A stretch of 43,975 nucleotides of DNA from an uncultured Lachnospiraceae bacterium (GTDB lineage: Bacteria; Bacillota; Clostridia; Lachnospirales; Lachnospiraceae). Shown here piece after piece: positions 7,722 to 14,763 of this stretch. A model generated the notes under the pieces. That model searched no databases. It was not told the origin of the DNA and was given only the letters and a program-made list of their open reading frames with translations. Made by a program: the position numbers and the translations under genes. Each line of letters opens with the position of its first letter. The first letter of the stretch is position 1. The stretch is from positions 1-43,975 of the forward strand of contig CAJTSL010000031.1 of the NCBI GenBank assembly GCA_910578845.1, in the 5' to 3' direction.

Positions 7722-8897
7722 ATGGGTGTGCGGATGAAAAGTAAGCTATATTATGTACTATATTTTTTGTACGCTGTTGTGGTAGCATTTGTTTTATACT
7801 TAAACGGCGTATTTTCGGGGGAAGAAATATCCATTGTAAATCTTACCATTAATATTGTTTTCCTGATTGTCATAGGCATACTGTTTTTGATCTCTTCAGT
7901 CAGCTTCGGGAAGCTAAACAACGTTACCTATGAGCTTGAAGATGTAGCAATTCGCTTACAGAAGGAATATAAGGAAGCGAATGGTAAGAACCTTTGGGGG
8001 AATTACCGTGAAAACGGCAAAATGTTCGAAGATGAGAAATTGCAGGCGGCTTTTCAAAAGTACCGGATGCGGATGAGAAGCGCGAAGTCGAAGAAAGGAA
8101 GCGTGCCATCTTGTGACTTGGAGGAATATATTAATGAAGACCTCATAGACCGTGTCAGTATGAATTTTTTTAACTCCGGTATTTCCGGCACATTGACCGG
8201 CCTGGGCATTCTGGGGACATTCCTTGGGTTGTCCATGGGGCTTGGCTCCTTTAGCGGGGATGATATTTTTACCGTTTCCGATAATGTAGGTGCCTTGCTT
8301 TCGGGTATGAAAGTCGCTTTTCATACTTCGGTATATGGGATCTTTTTCTCACTGGTATTCAATTTTGTTTATCGCAGCATTATGTCGGATGCCTATGAGA
8401 CATTGGATGAATTTTTGAACGTTTTCCGCCAGACGGTCCAGCCGCCAACGATAAAAGGGGATGAGAGTTCAGCAGCGATGCTTGTTTATCAGTCTGGTAT
8501 GGCGAATTCTTTAAAACAGATGCTTGACATGATGAAAGGCGACGCAATGGAGCAGACAGCAGGCGTAGAACGCATCGTGGATAAATTTACGGTGCAGATG
8601 CAAGCTGCTCTAGATACGGATTTTAAGAAACTGGGAAATGCCTTAAAGTCGGCAGGAGAGACACAGGCTGTCAGCGCGGCGAATGCAGCGGAGATGGTGG
8701 AGGCGGTTACGGCTTTGGTAGAAGTAAACCGCAATGTGCAGGCAGTCCTTGCGAATATTATGGAGAGACAGGAGCAGTTTGCGAATGAGCTAGAGGAACA
8801 GAAGAAGATGCTGGCACAAACCTGTAATGAAATGAGCGATGAGATTAGCAGCCAGTTGTATACATTTGGTCAGATGAGGAACATGTATGAAGAATAG
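7722..8897 (+). CDS. MotA/TolQ/ExbB-like proton channel protein (ZorA-like)
   Basis: A 391-residue protein. Two hydrophobic helices come early (about 10-30 and 38-60), then a cytosolic loop, then two conserved helices: GISGTLTGLGILGTFLGLSM (about 152-171) and GMKVAFHTSVYGIFFSLVF (about 193-211). The TG.LGTFLGL motif is typical of the ZorA branch of the MotA/TolQ/ExbB family. The last 170 or so residues are mostly helical, resembling a short ZorA tail. Such proteins form the pentameric stator around two MotB-like subunits and use the ion gradient. Start choice is open: AAAAAGG abuts 7722, so GTG 7728 or ATG 7734 are possible. The partner gene overlaps by 11 bases. Confidence 0.8.
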   Translation: MGVRMKSKLYYVLYFLYAVVVAFVLYLNGVFSGEEISIVNLTINIVFLIVIGILFLISSVSFGKLNNVTYELEDVAIRLQKEYKEANGKNLWGNYRENGKMFEDEKLQAAFQKYRMRMRSAKSKKGSVPSCDLEEYINEDLIDRVSMNFFNSGISGTLTGLGILGTFLGLSMGLGSFSGDDIFTVSDNVGALLSGMKVAFHTSVYGIFFSLVFNFVYRSIMSDAYETLDEFLNVFRQTVQPPTIKGDESSAAMLVYQSGMANSLKQMLDMMKGDAMEQTAGVERIVDKFTVQMQAALDTDFKKLGNALKSAGETQAVSAANAAEMVEAVTALVEVNRNVQAVLANIMERQEQFANELEEQKKMLAQTCNEMSDEISSQLYTFGQMRNMYEE

Positions 8898-9813
8898 ACG
8901 AAGAAACAGGGAAGCTTTTGCAGAGCATAGTTATTGGCAGTCTTATTCGGATATGATGGCGGCGCTTTTATTGATCTTTATCTTAATTATTGCGATTACG
9001 CTGGCTATTTATAAGCAAAAGACGACCGACCTAGATAAGACGAGGATAGAATTGGATGAAGCGCAGAGCCAGTTAGATGCCACGATAGAGGATTTGGAGC
9101 TTTCTAAAGCGGAACTTGAGAAGTCTAATGGGGAATTGGCTTCTTCTCTGGCGGAGCTACAAACGGCTTACGAGCAGGCGGCGCTGACGCAGGAAGAACT
9201 GAATAACGCTTATTTAGAGATTGAAAATGCCAGGCAGGAGCTTACGACAACGAAACAGGAGTTACAAGACATTGTCGGTATCCGGACAGATATTATCGGT
9301 GCGTTGCAGACCGCCTTTAATAATTCCAGCATGAAAGTGGATGCACAGACTGGTTCGATCACTTTTTCATCAGACGTGCTTTTTCGCTATAATAGCTCTA
9401 CGCTTACGGCAGACAGCCGGGAAACATTGAAAAATGTCATTCCCATGTATCTGGACGTTTTATTACAGGATCAGTTCCGCAGTTATATAGCGGAGATCAT
9501 TATTGAGGGACATACGGATACGGATGGCGGATACCAGAGCAATATGGAGCTGTCTTATGCGCGTGCCAATGCAGTTGCAGATTTCTGCTTAAACGAACGG
9601 AATGGATTAAGCAAGACCGAAATCGAGCAGTTACAGAAAATCCTTACGGTGAATGGGAAATCGTGGAGCAATCCTGTCTATCAAAAAGACGCAAATGGCA
9701 ATTTTACGGACAAAGTGGACATGCCGTCTTCTAGAAGAGTGGAAATTAAGTTCCGCTTAAAGGAGGACGAGATGATAGAGAAGATTGCAGGTATTTTGAA
9801 CCAGGAAGAGTAG
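8887..9813 (+). CDS. MotB/OmpA-like peptidoglycan-binding stator protein (ZorB-like)
   Basis: A 308-residue protein. A basic N-terminus is followed by SYSDMMAALLLIFILIIAI, where Asp22 is the expected ion-carrying residue at the start of the single membrane helix. Residues 45-135 form a long coiled coil rich in Glu, Leu and Gln. An OmpA-like domain (about 150-300) has IIIEGHTDTDG and the SYARANAV helix that bind peptidoglycan. The gene overlaps its MotA-like partner by 11 bases, with GAGGA at 8876-8880 as its ribosome site, so the two are translated together. A terminator follows its stop, making this a two-gene transcript. Confidence 0.87.
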   Translation: MKNRRRNREAFAEHSYWQSYSDMMAALLLIFILIIAITLAIYKQKTTDLDKTRIELDEAQSQLDATIEDLELSKAELEKSNGELASSLAELQTAYEQAALTQEELNNAYLEIENARQELTTTKQELQDIVGIRTDIIGALQTAFNNSSMKVDAQTGSITFSSDVLFRYNSSTLTADSRETLKNVIPMYLDVLLQDQFRSYIAEIIIEGHTDTDGGYQSNMELSYARANAVADFCLNERNGLSKTEIEQLQKILTVNGKSWSNPVYQKDANGNFTDKVDMPSSRRVEIKFRLKEDEMIEKIAGILNQEE

Positions 9814-9842
9814 GAGGCTATAGGGAAAGCCTCCTGCTTTTC
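9812..9842 (+). terminator. Rho-independent terminator after the ZorAB-like pair
   Basis: An 8-bp perfect stem AGGAGGCT (9812-9819) / AGCCTCCT (9828-9835) with an 8-base loop is followed by GCTTTTC. It begins within the stop codon of the MotB-like gene and closes the two-gene transcript. Confidence 0.75.
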
Positions 9843-9920
9843 GGTTATGCCATGAAGTTATGACATATCTGTCGTTTAACCCTTTCATGTCTAAAATAGT
9901 ACGATTCATGCGAAACCTAT

Positions 9921-9948
9921 GAAATAATATGGTATTTTTTTCGATAAA
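9921..9948 (+). promoter_or_regulatory. Possible sigma-28-like promoter
   Basis: GAAA (9921-9924), 15 bases, then TTCGATAA (9940-9947) resembles the flagellar sigma-28 consensus TAAA-N15-GCCGATAA with one change in the -35 and two in the -10. It lies about 50 bases upstream of the gene at 9996. The match is modest and AT-rich DNA can give it by chance. Confidence 0.3.
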
Positions 9949-9995
9949 GTAGGTAGTAAAATGAATAGTATATTGAATTTAGAAAGGGAGTTTAT

Positions 9996-10829
9996 ATGTC
10001 GATGGAATTGATAAAACAATATGGCAGTCATGTAGCGAATTACATAGACTCAATGAAAAAGCAGGATAGCGTGAGTGCAGAGCGGGAAAAGAAAGTAAGG
10101 AGACAGACGGGCCAAAACGATACGGGAAATCAGCTTAGAAATGACAGCGTGATCATTTCGGAGGAAGGACGTAATGCGTTAAAAGAAAAGATGGACGTCA
10201 GAGAGAATATCGCATTGATCGGAGAGTTAAAAGAGCTGCCGTCCTTAAATGACAGCAGATTCGGTATCATGAATGATTTCCAGAAGATCGTCTCAGAGCT
10301 TGGCGGCGGTTCTGTCCCGGATGATTTTGTATCCAATGAGTACTCGCAGGAGAGCGTGGACGCGTTAAAAGCGATGTTTGCAGAAGCAGACGAAACCGGG
10401 AAAAATACGTTTGATAGCTATGTGAATAAGATGGCATCTGCCTATCAGTTGATGAAAGACCGTATAGAGGAAAAATATGCGGATCCAGGTAAACAGAAGG
10501 AATATTATGTAGCAGCCGATGGGAGCAAAGAGGAGCTGACGAAAGAAAAAGAACTAGAGATGCTTGATCAAGCCTATGAATCCCATAGCCGCTTTATGGC
10601 AACGTCAACCCAGATCTGGAGCGAACTACAGGATTTTAAGGCGAATATTGTTTACCATTCGGACAAAGGGGCAGATAAGGAGCCGGCTAAAGCTCCTATG
10701 GCAAGCAAGAAAGAGCCGGCGGTCAAAGAACGGGCATATCAAGCGTTTATGTCTGCAATAGGTAAGGGATACCAGAGTGACAGTGTCCTTAACCGTATTT
10801 GGGACTATTATGCGGGTAGGGGAAAATAA
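9996..10829 (+). CDS. Hypothetical protein, flagellin-neighbour-like motif
   Basis: A 277-residue soluble protein I cannot assign to a named family. It starts after a strong AAAGGGAG site. The N-terminal 60 residues are basic and probably disordered. The motif DSVIISEEGRNALKEKM (about residues 50-66) resembles a segment I associate with surface and flagella-related proteins of Clostridia. The rest is mostly helical with no signal peptide or membrane helix. The C-terminus is Lys/Pro rich and then IGKGYQSDSVLNRIWDYYAG. A weak sigma-28-like promoter lies upstream. The next gene starts 29 bases later and is likely co-transcribed. Confidence 0.65.
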   Translation: MSMELIKQYGSHVANYIDSMKKQDSVSAEREKKVRRQTGQNDTGNQLRNDSVIISEEGRNALKEKMDVRENIALIGELKELPSLNDSRFGIMNDFQKIVSELGGGSVPDDFVSNEYSQESVDALKAMFAEADETGKNTFDSYVNKMASAYQLMKDRIEEKYADPGKQKEYYVAADGSKEELTKEKELEMLDQAYESHSRFMATSTQIWSELQDFKANIVYHSDKGADKEPAKAPMASKKEPAVKERAYQAFMSAIGKGYQSDSVLNRIWDYYAGRGK

Positions 10830-10858
10830 ATTGCTCTGACAAGGGGGATTAGTCGGAA

Positions 10859-11170
10859 ATGAATGTGGAAGACATACGGGAGTTACAGCCATTTATGAAT
10901 GAGAATATGCAGCTTACGGCTTTGCCGGCGAAGTATAAAAAGAAGCTTATGGCATATTATTATCTGGCAACCAAGCTGGAAGATGGGAAAAAGTACACGG
11001 AAGCAGAGATCAATGACATCTTGCATCATTGGACGACATTTGATGATCCCGCGACCTTGCGAAGAGAGATGTATAATAAGCATCTGATGGATAGGACAAA
11101 TGACTGTAAGCAGTATTGGAAAGAGGCAGAACTTCCTGCTTTGGGGGCGTTTCTTGCAAAATATGTCTAG
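10859..11170 (+). CDS. DUF2087 domain protein
   Basis: A 103-residue protein with the DUF2087 pattern: LPAKYKKKLMAYYYLATKLE, then GKKYTEAEINDIL, and TLRREMYNKHLMDRTND. DUF2087 domains are often found fused to MarR- or ArsR-type DNA-binding domains and may be small nucleic-acid-binding or regulatory units; their function is not known. AAGGGGG at 10841-10847 precedes the start. It sits between the unknown 277-residue gene and a DUF2200 gene on the same strand. Confidence 0.75.
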   Translation: MNVEDIRELQPFMNENMQLTALPAKYKKKLMAYYYLATKLEDGKKYTEAEINDILHHWTTFDDPATLRREMYNKHLMDRTNDCKQYWKEAELPALGAFLAKYV

Positions 11171-11242
11171 AATTAGGGAGCAAAGCGCAGGCTTGGCAAT
11201 CGCCTGGTAGAGGGAAATGGATGAAAGGGGATAAATGAGCGT

Positions 11243-11593
11243 ATGGACAATGAAAAGGTATATGCGATGAAGTTTTCCAAGATCTATCCGCTTCTAGTGG
11301 CAAAGGCGGAGAAAAAGGGACGGACAAGAGAAGAAGTAGAACAGATTATCTGTTGGCTGACAGGATATCAGGTGCCGGAAATAGAAAACGCTGTCAACAT
11401 GTCTGTCGCTTACGGGGACTTCTTTCAAAATGCGCCAGGCTTAAATCCAAACAGAAAACTGATCACAGGGACGGTCTGCGGCGTGCGCGTGGAAACGATA
11501 GAAGAGCCATTAATGCAGGAGATCAGGTATCTGGATAAATTAATTGACGAGTTAGCGAAAGGAAAGCCGATGGATAAGATCCTCCGTGGATAA
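11243..11593 (+). CDS. DUF2200 family protein
   Basis: A 116-residue protein matching the DUF2200 pattern: FSKIYPLLVAKAEKKGRTRE near the N-terminus, then IICWLTGY and a C-terminal MQEIRYLDKLIDELAKGKPM. The family is small, cytosolic and uncharacterised. The start at 11243 has AAAGGGG rather far upstream (12 bases). The next gene begins 12 bases after the stop codon, so it shares a transcript with the P-loop protein. Confidence 0.75.
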   Translation: MDNEKVYAMKFSKIYPLLVAKAEKKGRTREEVEQIICWLTGYQVPEIENAVNMSVAYGDFFQNAPGLNPNRKLITGTVCGVRVETIEEPLMQEIRYLDKLIDELAKGKPMDKILRG

Positions 11594-11605
11594 AGGGAGT
11601 ATGGC

Positions 11606-12403
11606 ATGACAAAGAGAAGCAATTATTTCGTAGAAGGGTTACAAGGCGCTGGAAAGTCTACCTTTGTGCGGATGTTTTCCGATCAGAGAAAGGATTATAC
11701 AGTCTTCCGGGAAGGGGATTATTCCCCAATTGACTTGGCGTGGTGCGCTTATGTGACGGAAGAAGCGTATGACGGCATATTAGAAAGTTATCCTTCCCTT
11801 GTAGAGGAGATCAAATCTAAGACAGTTATGGAGGGAAGCCAAAGGATTATTTGTTATACGCAGATATTAACAGACATTCCTGGTTTTCATCAGAATCTGG
11901 AGAAGTTTGAAATTTATAATGCGAATCTGGACAGAGAATCTTTTGAAAATGTAGTTTGTGAGCGGTTCCTGAAATGGAAGGGTGAAGGACAGATATTTGA
12001 ATGTGCTTTTTTCCAGAACATCATCGAAAACCAAATGCTTTATTTTATGATGTCAGAGGAGGAGATTCTTAGCTTCTATAGGCGTTTAGGGCGCATCCTT
12101 GCGGATAAGCCATACAAGATTATTTATCTGGATGTGGAAGATACCGGCGCCGGGATTGAGATCATTCGGAAAGAGCGCGCTGATGATAAAGGGAATGAAC
12201 TCTGGCTTCCCATAATGCTCCGGTACTTGGAGGAATCGCCTTGTGGAAAGGCACATAATCTGACGGGCATAGAAGGATTGGTGGCACACTTAGAGGAAAG
12301 AAAGGCCTTGGAGCATCGGATCATGCAGGAAGTTTTCAAAGAGAATGCGGTTATCCTGAAAGCCAAAGATTATGAGATGACGGATGTGCTCAAAAGGCTT
12401 TGA
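11606..12403 (+). CDS. P-loop kinase-like protein
   Basis: A 265-residue protein with an N-terminal Walker A, EGLQGAGKSTFV (about residues 9-20), and an IIYLDVED strand near residue 175 followed by a basic lid-like stretch (IRKERADDKGNELW). This layout resembles nucleoside/nucleotide kinases such as thymidylate or deoxynucleoside kinases, but I see no clear DRY/DRH motif, so the substrate is unknown. A typical AGGGAG site precedes the start. It ends the run of small genes from 9996. No clear terminator follows: 12430-12510 holds only short T-rich stretches and a small ATTGC/GCAAT hairpin. Confidence 0.65.
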   Translation: MTKRSNYFVEGLQGAGKSTFVRMFSDQRKDYTVFREGDYSPIDLAWCAYVTEEAYDGILESYPSLVEEIKSKTVMEGSQRIICYTQILTDIPGFHQNLEKFEIYNANLDRESFENVVCERFLKWKGEGQIFECAFFQNIIENQMLYFMMSEEEILSFYRRLGRILADKPYKIIYLDVEDTGAGIEIIRKERADDKGNELWLPIMLRYLEESPCGKAHNLTGIEGLVAHLEERKALEHRIMQEVFKENAVILKAKDYEMTDVLKRL

Positions 12404-12585
12404 GCATGTGTTAATTGTGATGTTAGAGAAGAAATGAGAGCGGCTTAAGCGGCAGCAGATCTTTTTGCTTGTCCGATTTAGTTGCTCTTTTTTATTGCTT
12501 TCTTGCAATAAGGAGTTTAAACTGGTAATATCTTCTTTTAGAGTTATCGGTGTTGGCTTTTTATGAAAATGAGGATGATGCTATT

Positions 12586-13239
12586 ATGGGAAAAGAAAAA
12601 GCAGGAATTTGCTATGTAGTCGGGGCAGGTGAGAATGACGGTCTGCATATTGCGCCCCAGGCAGAAGACTATGTTGTCGCAGCCGATGCCGGGTTTTTGG
12701 TTTTAGAGCAGAAAGGGATTAGAGCGGATGTAGTCATCGGTGATTTCGATACATTGGGGTATGTGCCAGAGCATCCGCATGCCATTGTGCTGCAACCGGA
12801 AAAAGATGATACGGATATGGCGGCGGCGGTTAATGAGGGCATAAAGGCAGGATATGAAACCTTTCATATCTATTGTGGCATGGGAGGGCGGATTGAGCAT
12901 ACGATTGCTAATATGCAGCTTCTGGCGAAGCTTTCTAAGGATGGGAAGCAGGGGTTCTTATTAGGGAAAGATAGTGTGATCACGGCTATCACGGATGGAG
13001 AGATGGCATTTGAAAAGGATATGTCGGGTTACTTGTCGGTTTTTGCCCATTCGGACAGAGCAGAAGGCGTATATTTAAAAGGATTAAAATATGAGCTGGA
13101 AGATGCAGAGTTAACGAATGTCTATCCGCTTGGCGTAAGCAATGAATTTATTGGGAAGGAAAGCTCAGTCAGTGTCAGGAAGGGAACGCTTTTTCTCATT
13201 TTCCCCCCAAACAGGAGCGGCAAATATGCTTTAGGATAA
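12586..13239 (+). CDS. thiN: Thiamine pyrophosphokinase
   Basis: A 217-residue enzyme that transfers pyrophosphate from ATP to thiamine to give thiamine diphosphate in the cytosol. Signature segments are VVAADAGFLVLEQKG, VIGDFDTLG, KDDTDMAAAV, GGRIEHTIANMQLL and the C-terminal thiamine-binding GVSNEFIG. The length fits stand-alone bacterial ThiN. I prefer ATG 12586 with GAGGA about 10 bases upstream; a GTG at 12550 in frame would add 12 residues. I looked for a TPP riboswitch upstream and found no THI-box. The MATE gene follows after 70 bases. Confidence 0.92.
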   Translation: MGKEKAGICYVVGAGENDGLHIAPQAEDYVVAADAGFLVLEQKGIRADVVIGDFDTLGYVPEHPHAIVLQPEKDDTDMAAAVNEGIKAGYETFHIYCGMGGRIEHTIANMQLLAKLSKDGKQGFLLGKDSVITAITDGEMAFEKDMSGYLSVFAHSDRAEGVYLKGLKYELEDAELTNVYPLGVSNEFIGKESSVSVRKGTLFLIFPPNRSGKYALG

Positions 13240-13309
13240 ATGCTATAGAATCAGGAACGAAAGTAAAAATAATGCACTATATTTATTGATTGGGAAGGTA
13301 AGGATAATC

Positions 13310-14674
13310 ATGAAAAAGGATGTATTTTACAGACAGATTTTCAAACTGGTGCTGCCGATTATCATACAGAACTTATTAAGCGCGGCGGTTTCATCCGCCG
13401 ATGTCGTTATGTTAAATTCTGTAGGACAGTCGTCTATTTCGGCAGTTTCGCTTGCGGCACAGTATTCGAGCGTGCTTTTTATGGTGTTTTATGGATTAGG
13501 GACTGGTGCGACAATCTTATGTGCGCAATACTACGGGAAAGGGGATTTACATGCCATTCAGATTGTAGAAGGCATTGCCATGCGCTTTTCGATCTTGATT
13601 TCCTTGGCTTTGGCTTGTTTTGCCGTTTTTCTGCCGGATGGCATGATGCGCATCTTCACGAATGATGAAGAACTGATCAGGATTGGCGCGTCCTATCTGC
13701 GTTGCATGAGCGTCAGCTATTTATGCTGGGGCATCACGGAAGTCTATCTGGCAGTGCTTAGAAGCATTGGCAGGGTAGTAGTCAGTACGGTGATGAATGT
13801 GACGGCATTTTCCTTGAATATTTTCCTGAATGCCGTGTTTATCTTCGGATTGTTCGGGGCGCCTAAATTAGGCGCTATGGGAGTGGCGATTGCGACCTCT
13901 CTTTCGAGGCTGATTGAGCTTGCGCTATGCTTTGGCGTATCTTTTGCAAGCAAGGATATCAAATTGGATTTCCGCTATTTATTCGTGCGGAATAAGACGC
14001 TGTTTTCCGATTTTATCAAATTATCCCTGCCAGCGCTTGGCAATGACATTAGCTGGAGCGTGGCGTTCTCGATGTATTCTGTAATTATCGGGCATTTGGG
14101 GACTGACGCGGTAGCAGCCAATTCTTTCGTCCTTGTGGTAAGGAATTTCGGGACGATATTGTGTTTTGGCATGGCGAGCGCAGGGGGCATTTTGCTTGGT
14201 AATATTATCGGGGAGAACAAACTGGAAGAGGCGCGGGAAGGCGCTAGGAAGCTGATGAAGCTGACGATCATCACCGGAGCGATCGGAGGGCTGATTATTC
14301 TGGCTGCGACTCCGTTTGTGCTGCGGTATGCTGCTCTAACGGATCAGGCGATGCACTACTTGAAATATATGCTCCTCATCAATACCTATTATGTAATGGG
14401 AGCGGCTGTAAATACAACATTGATCGCGGGCGTGTTCCGGGCAGGAGGAGACAGCCGTTTCGGCTTTATCTGCGATACGATTGATATGTGGTGCTATGCA
14501 GTGCCGCTTGGCTTCATTGCAGCATTTGCCTTGAAGCTTCCGGTGATGTGGGTATACTTCTTGCTATGCACGGACGAGTTTGTGAAATGGCCGTGGGTCA
14601 TTAAGCATTACCGAAGCGGCAAATGGCTTAATAATATCACACGTGATGATCTGTTCGAGGAGAATAAGGCGTAG
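13310..14674 (+). CDS. MATE family efflux transporter
   Basis: A 454-residue polytopic membrane protein with about 12 helices in two related halves. It begins FYRQIFKLVLPIIIQNLLSA, typical of the NorM/DinF group, and has the GLGTGATILCAQYYGKGD loop seen in MATE proteins. Such transporters expel cationic drugs or metabolites using a sodium or proton gradient. I chose ATG 13310 over TTG 13286. It may be co-transcribed with the upstream ThiN gene. It converges on the diguanylate cyclase gene; a hairpin lies between them. Confidence 0.9.
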   Translation: MKKDVFYRQIFKLVLPIIIQNLLSAAVSSADVVMLNSVGQSSISAVSLAAQYSSVLFMVFYGLGTGATILCAQYYGKGDLHAIQIVEGIAMRFSILISLALACFAVFLPDGMMRIFTNDEELIRIGASYLRCMSVSYLCWGITEVYLAVLRSIGRVVVSTVMNVTAFSLNIFLNAVFIFGLFGAPKLGAMGVAIATSLSRLIELALCFGVSFASKDIKLDFRYLFVRNKTLFSDFIKLSLPALGNDISWSVAFSMYSVIIGHLGTDAVAANSFVLVVRNFGTILCFGMASAGGILLGNIIGENKLEEAREGARKLMKLTIITGAIGGLIILAATPFVLRYAALTDQAMHYLKYMLLINTYYVMGAAVNTTLIAGVFRAGGDSRFGFICDTIDMWCYAVPLGFIAAFALKLPVMWVYFLLCTDEFVKWPWVIKHYRSGKWLNNITRDDLFEENKA

Positions 14675-14727
14675 CATAGGAAATAAAGAAAATAAAGTGG
14701 ATAAAGAAGATGAAGAAGATGAAGAAG

Positions 14728-14763
14728 ATATGGGAGGCCTATGTGAGAGGCTTTCCATATTCT
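14728..14763 (-). terminator. Hairpin between MATE and diguanylate cyclase genes
   Basis: ATATGGGAGGCCT and AGGCTTTCCATAT form a long imperfect stem overlapping the end of the GGDEF gene (stop at 14739-14741). Read on the minus strand it is followed by the T-rich CTTCTTCATCTTCTTC, so it is a plausible terminator for the minus-strand gene. The plus side is a (GAAGAT)-like simple repeat (14706-14730). Confidence 0.45.

Noticed and set aside
7722..9813. Complete Zorya defence system
   Set aside because: No ZorC, ZorD, ZorE or other effector is next to the pair, and a terminator closes the transcript after the second gene.
12404..12585. TPP riboswitch before thiamine pyrophosphokinase
   Set aside because: No THI-box core is present; only short AT-rich hairpins are seen.
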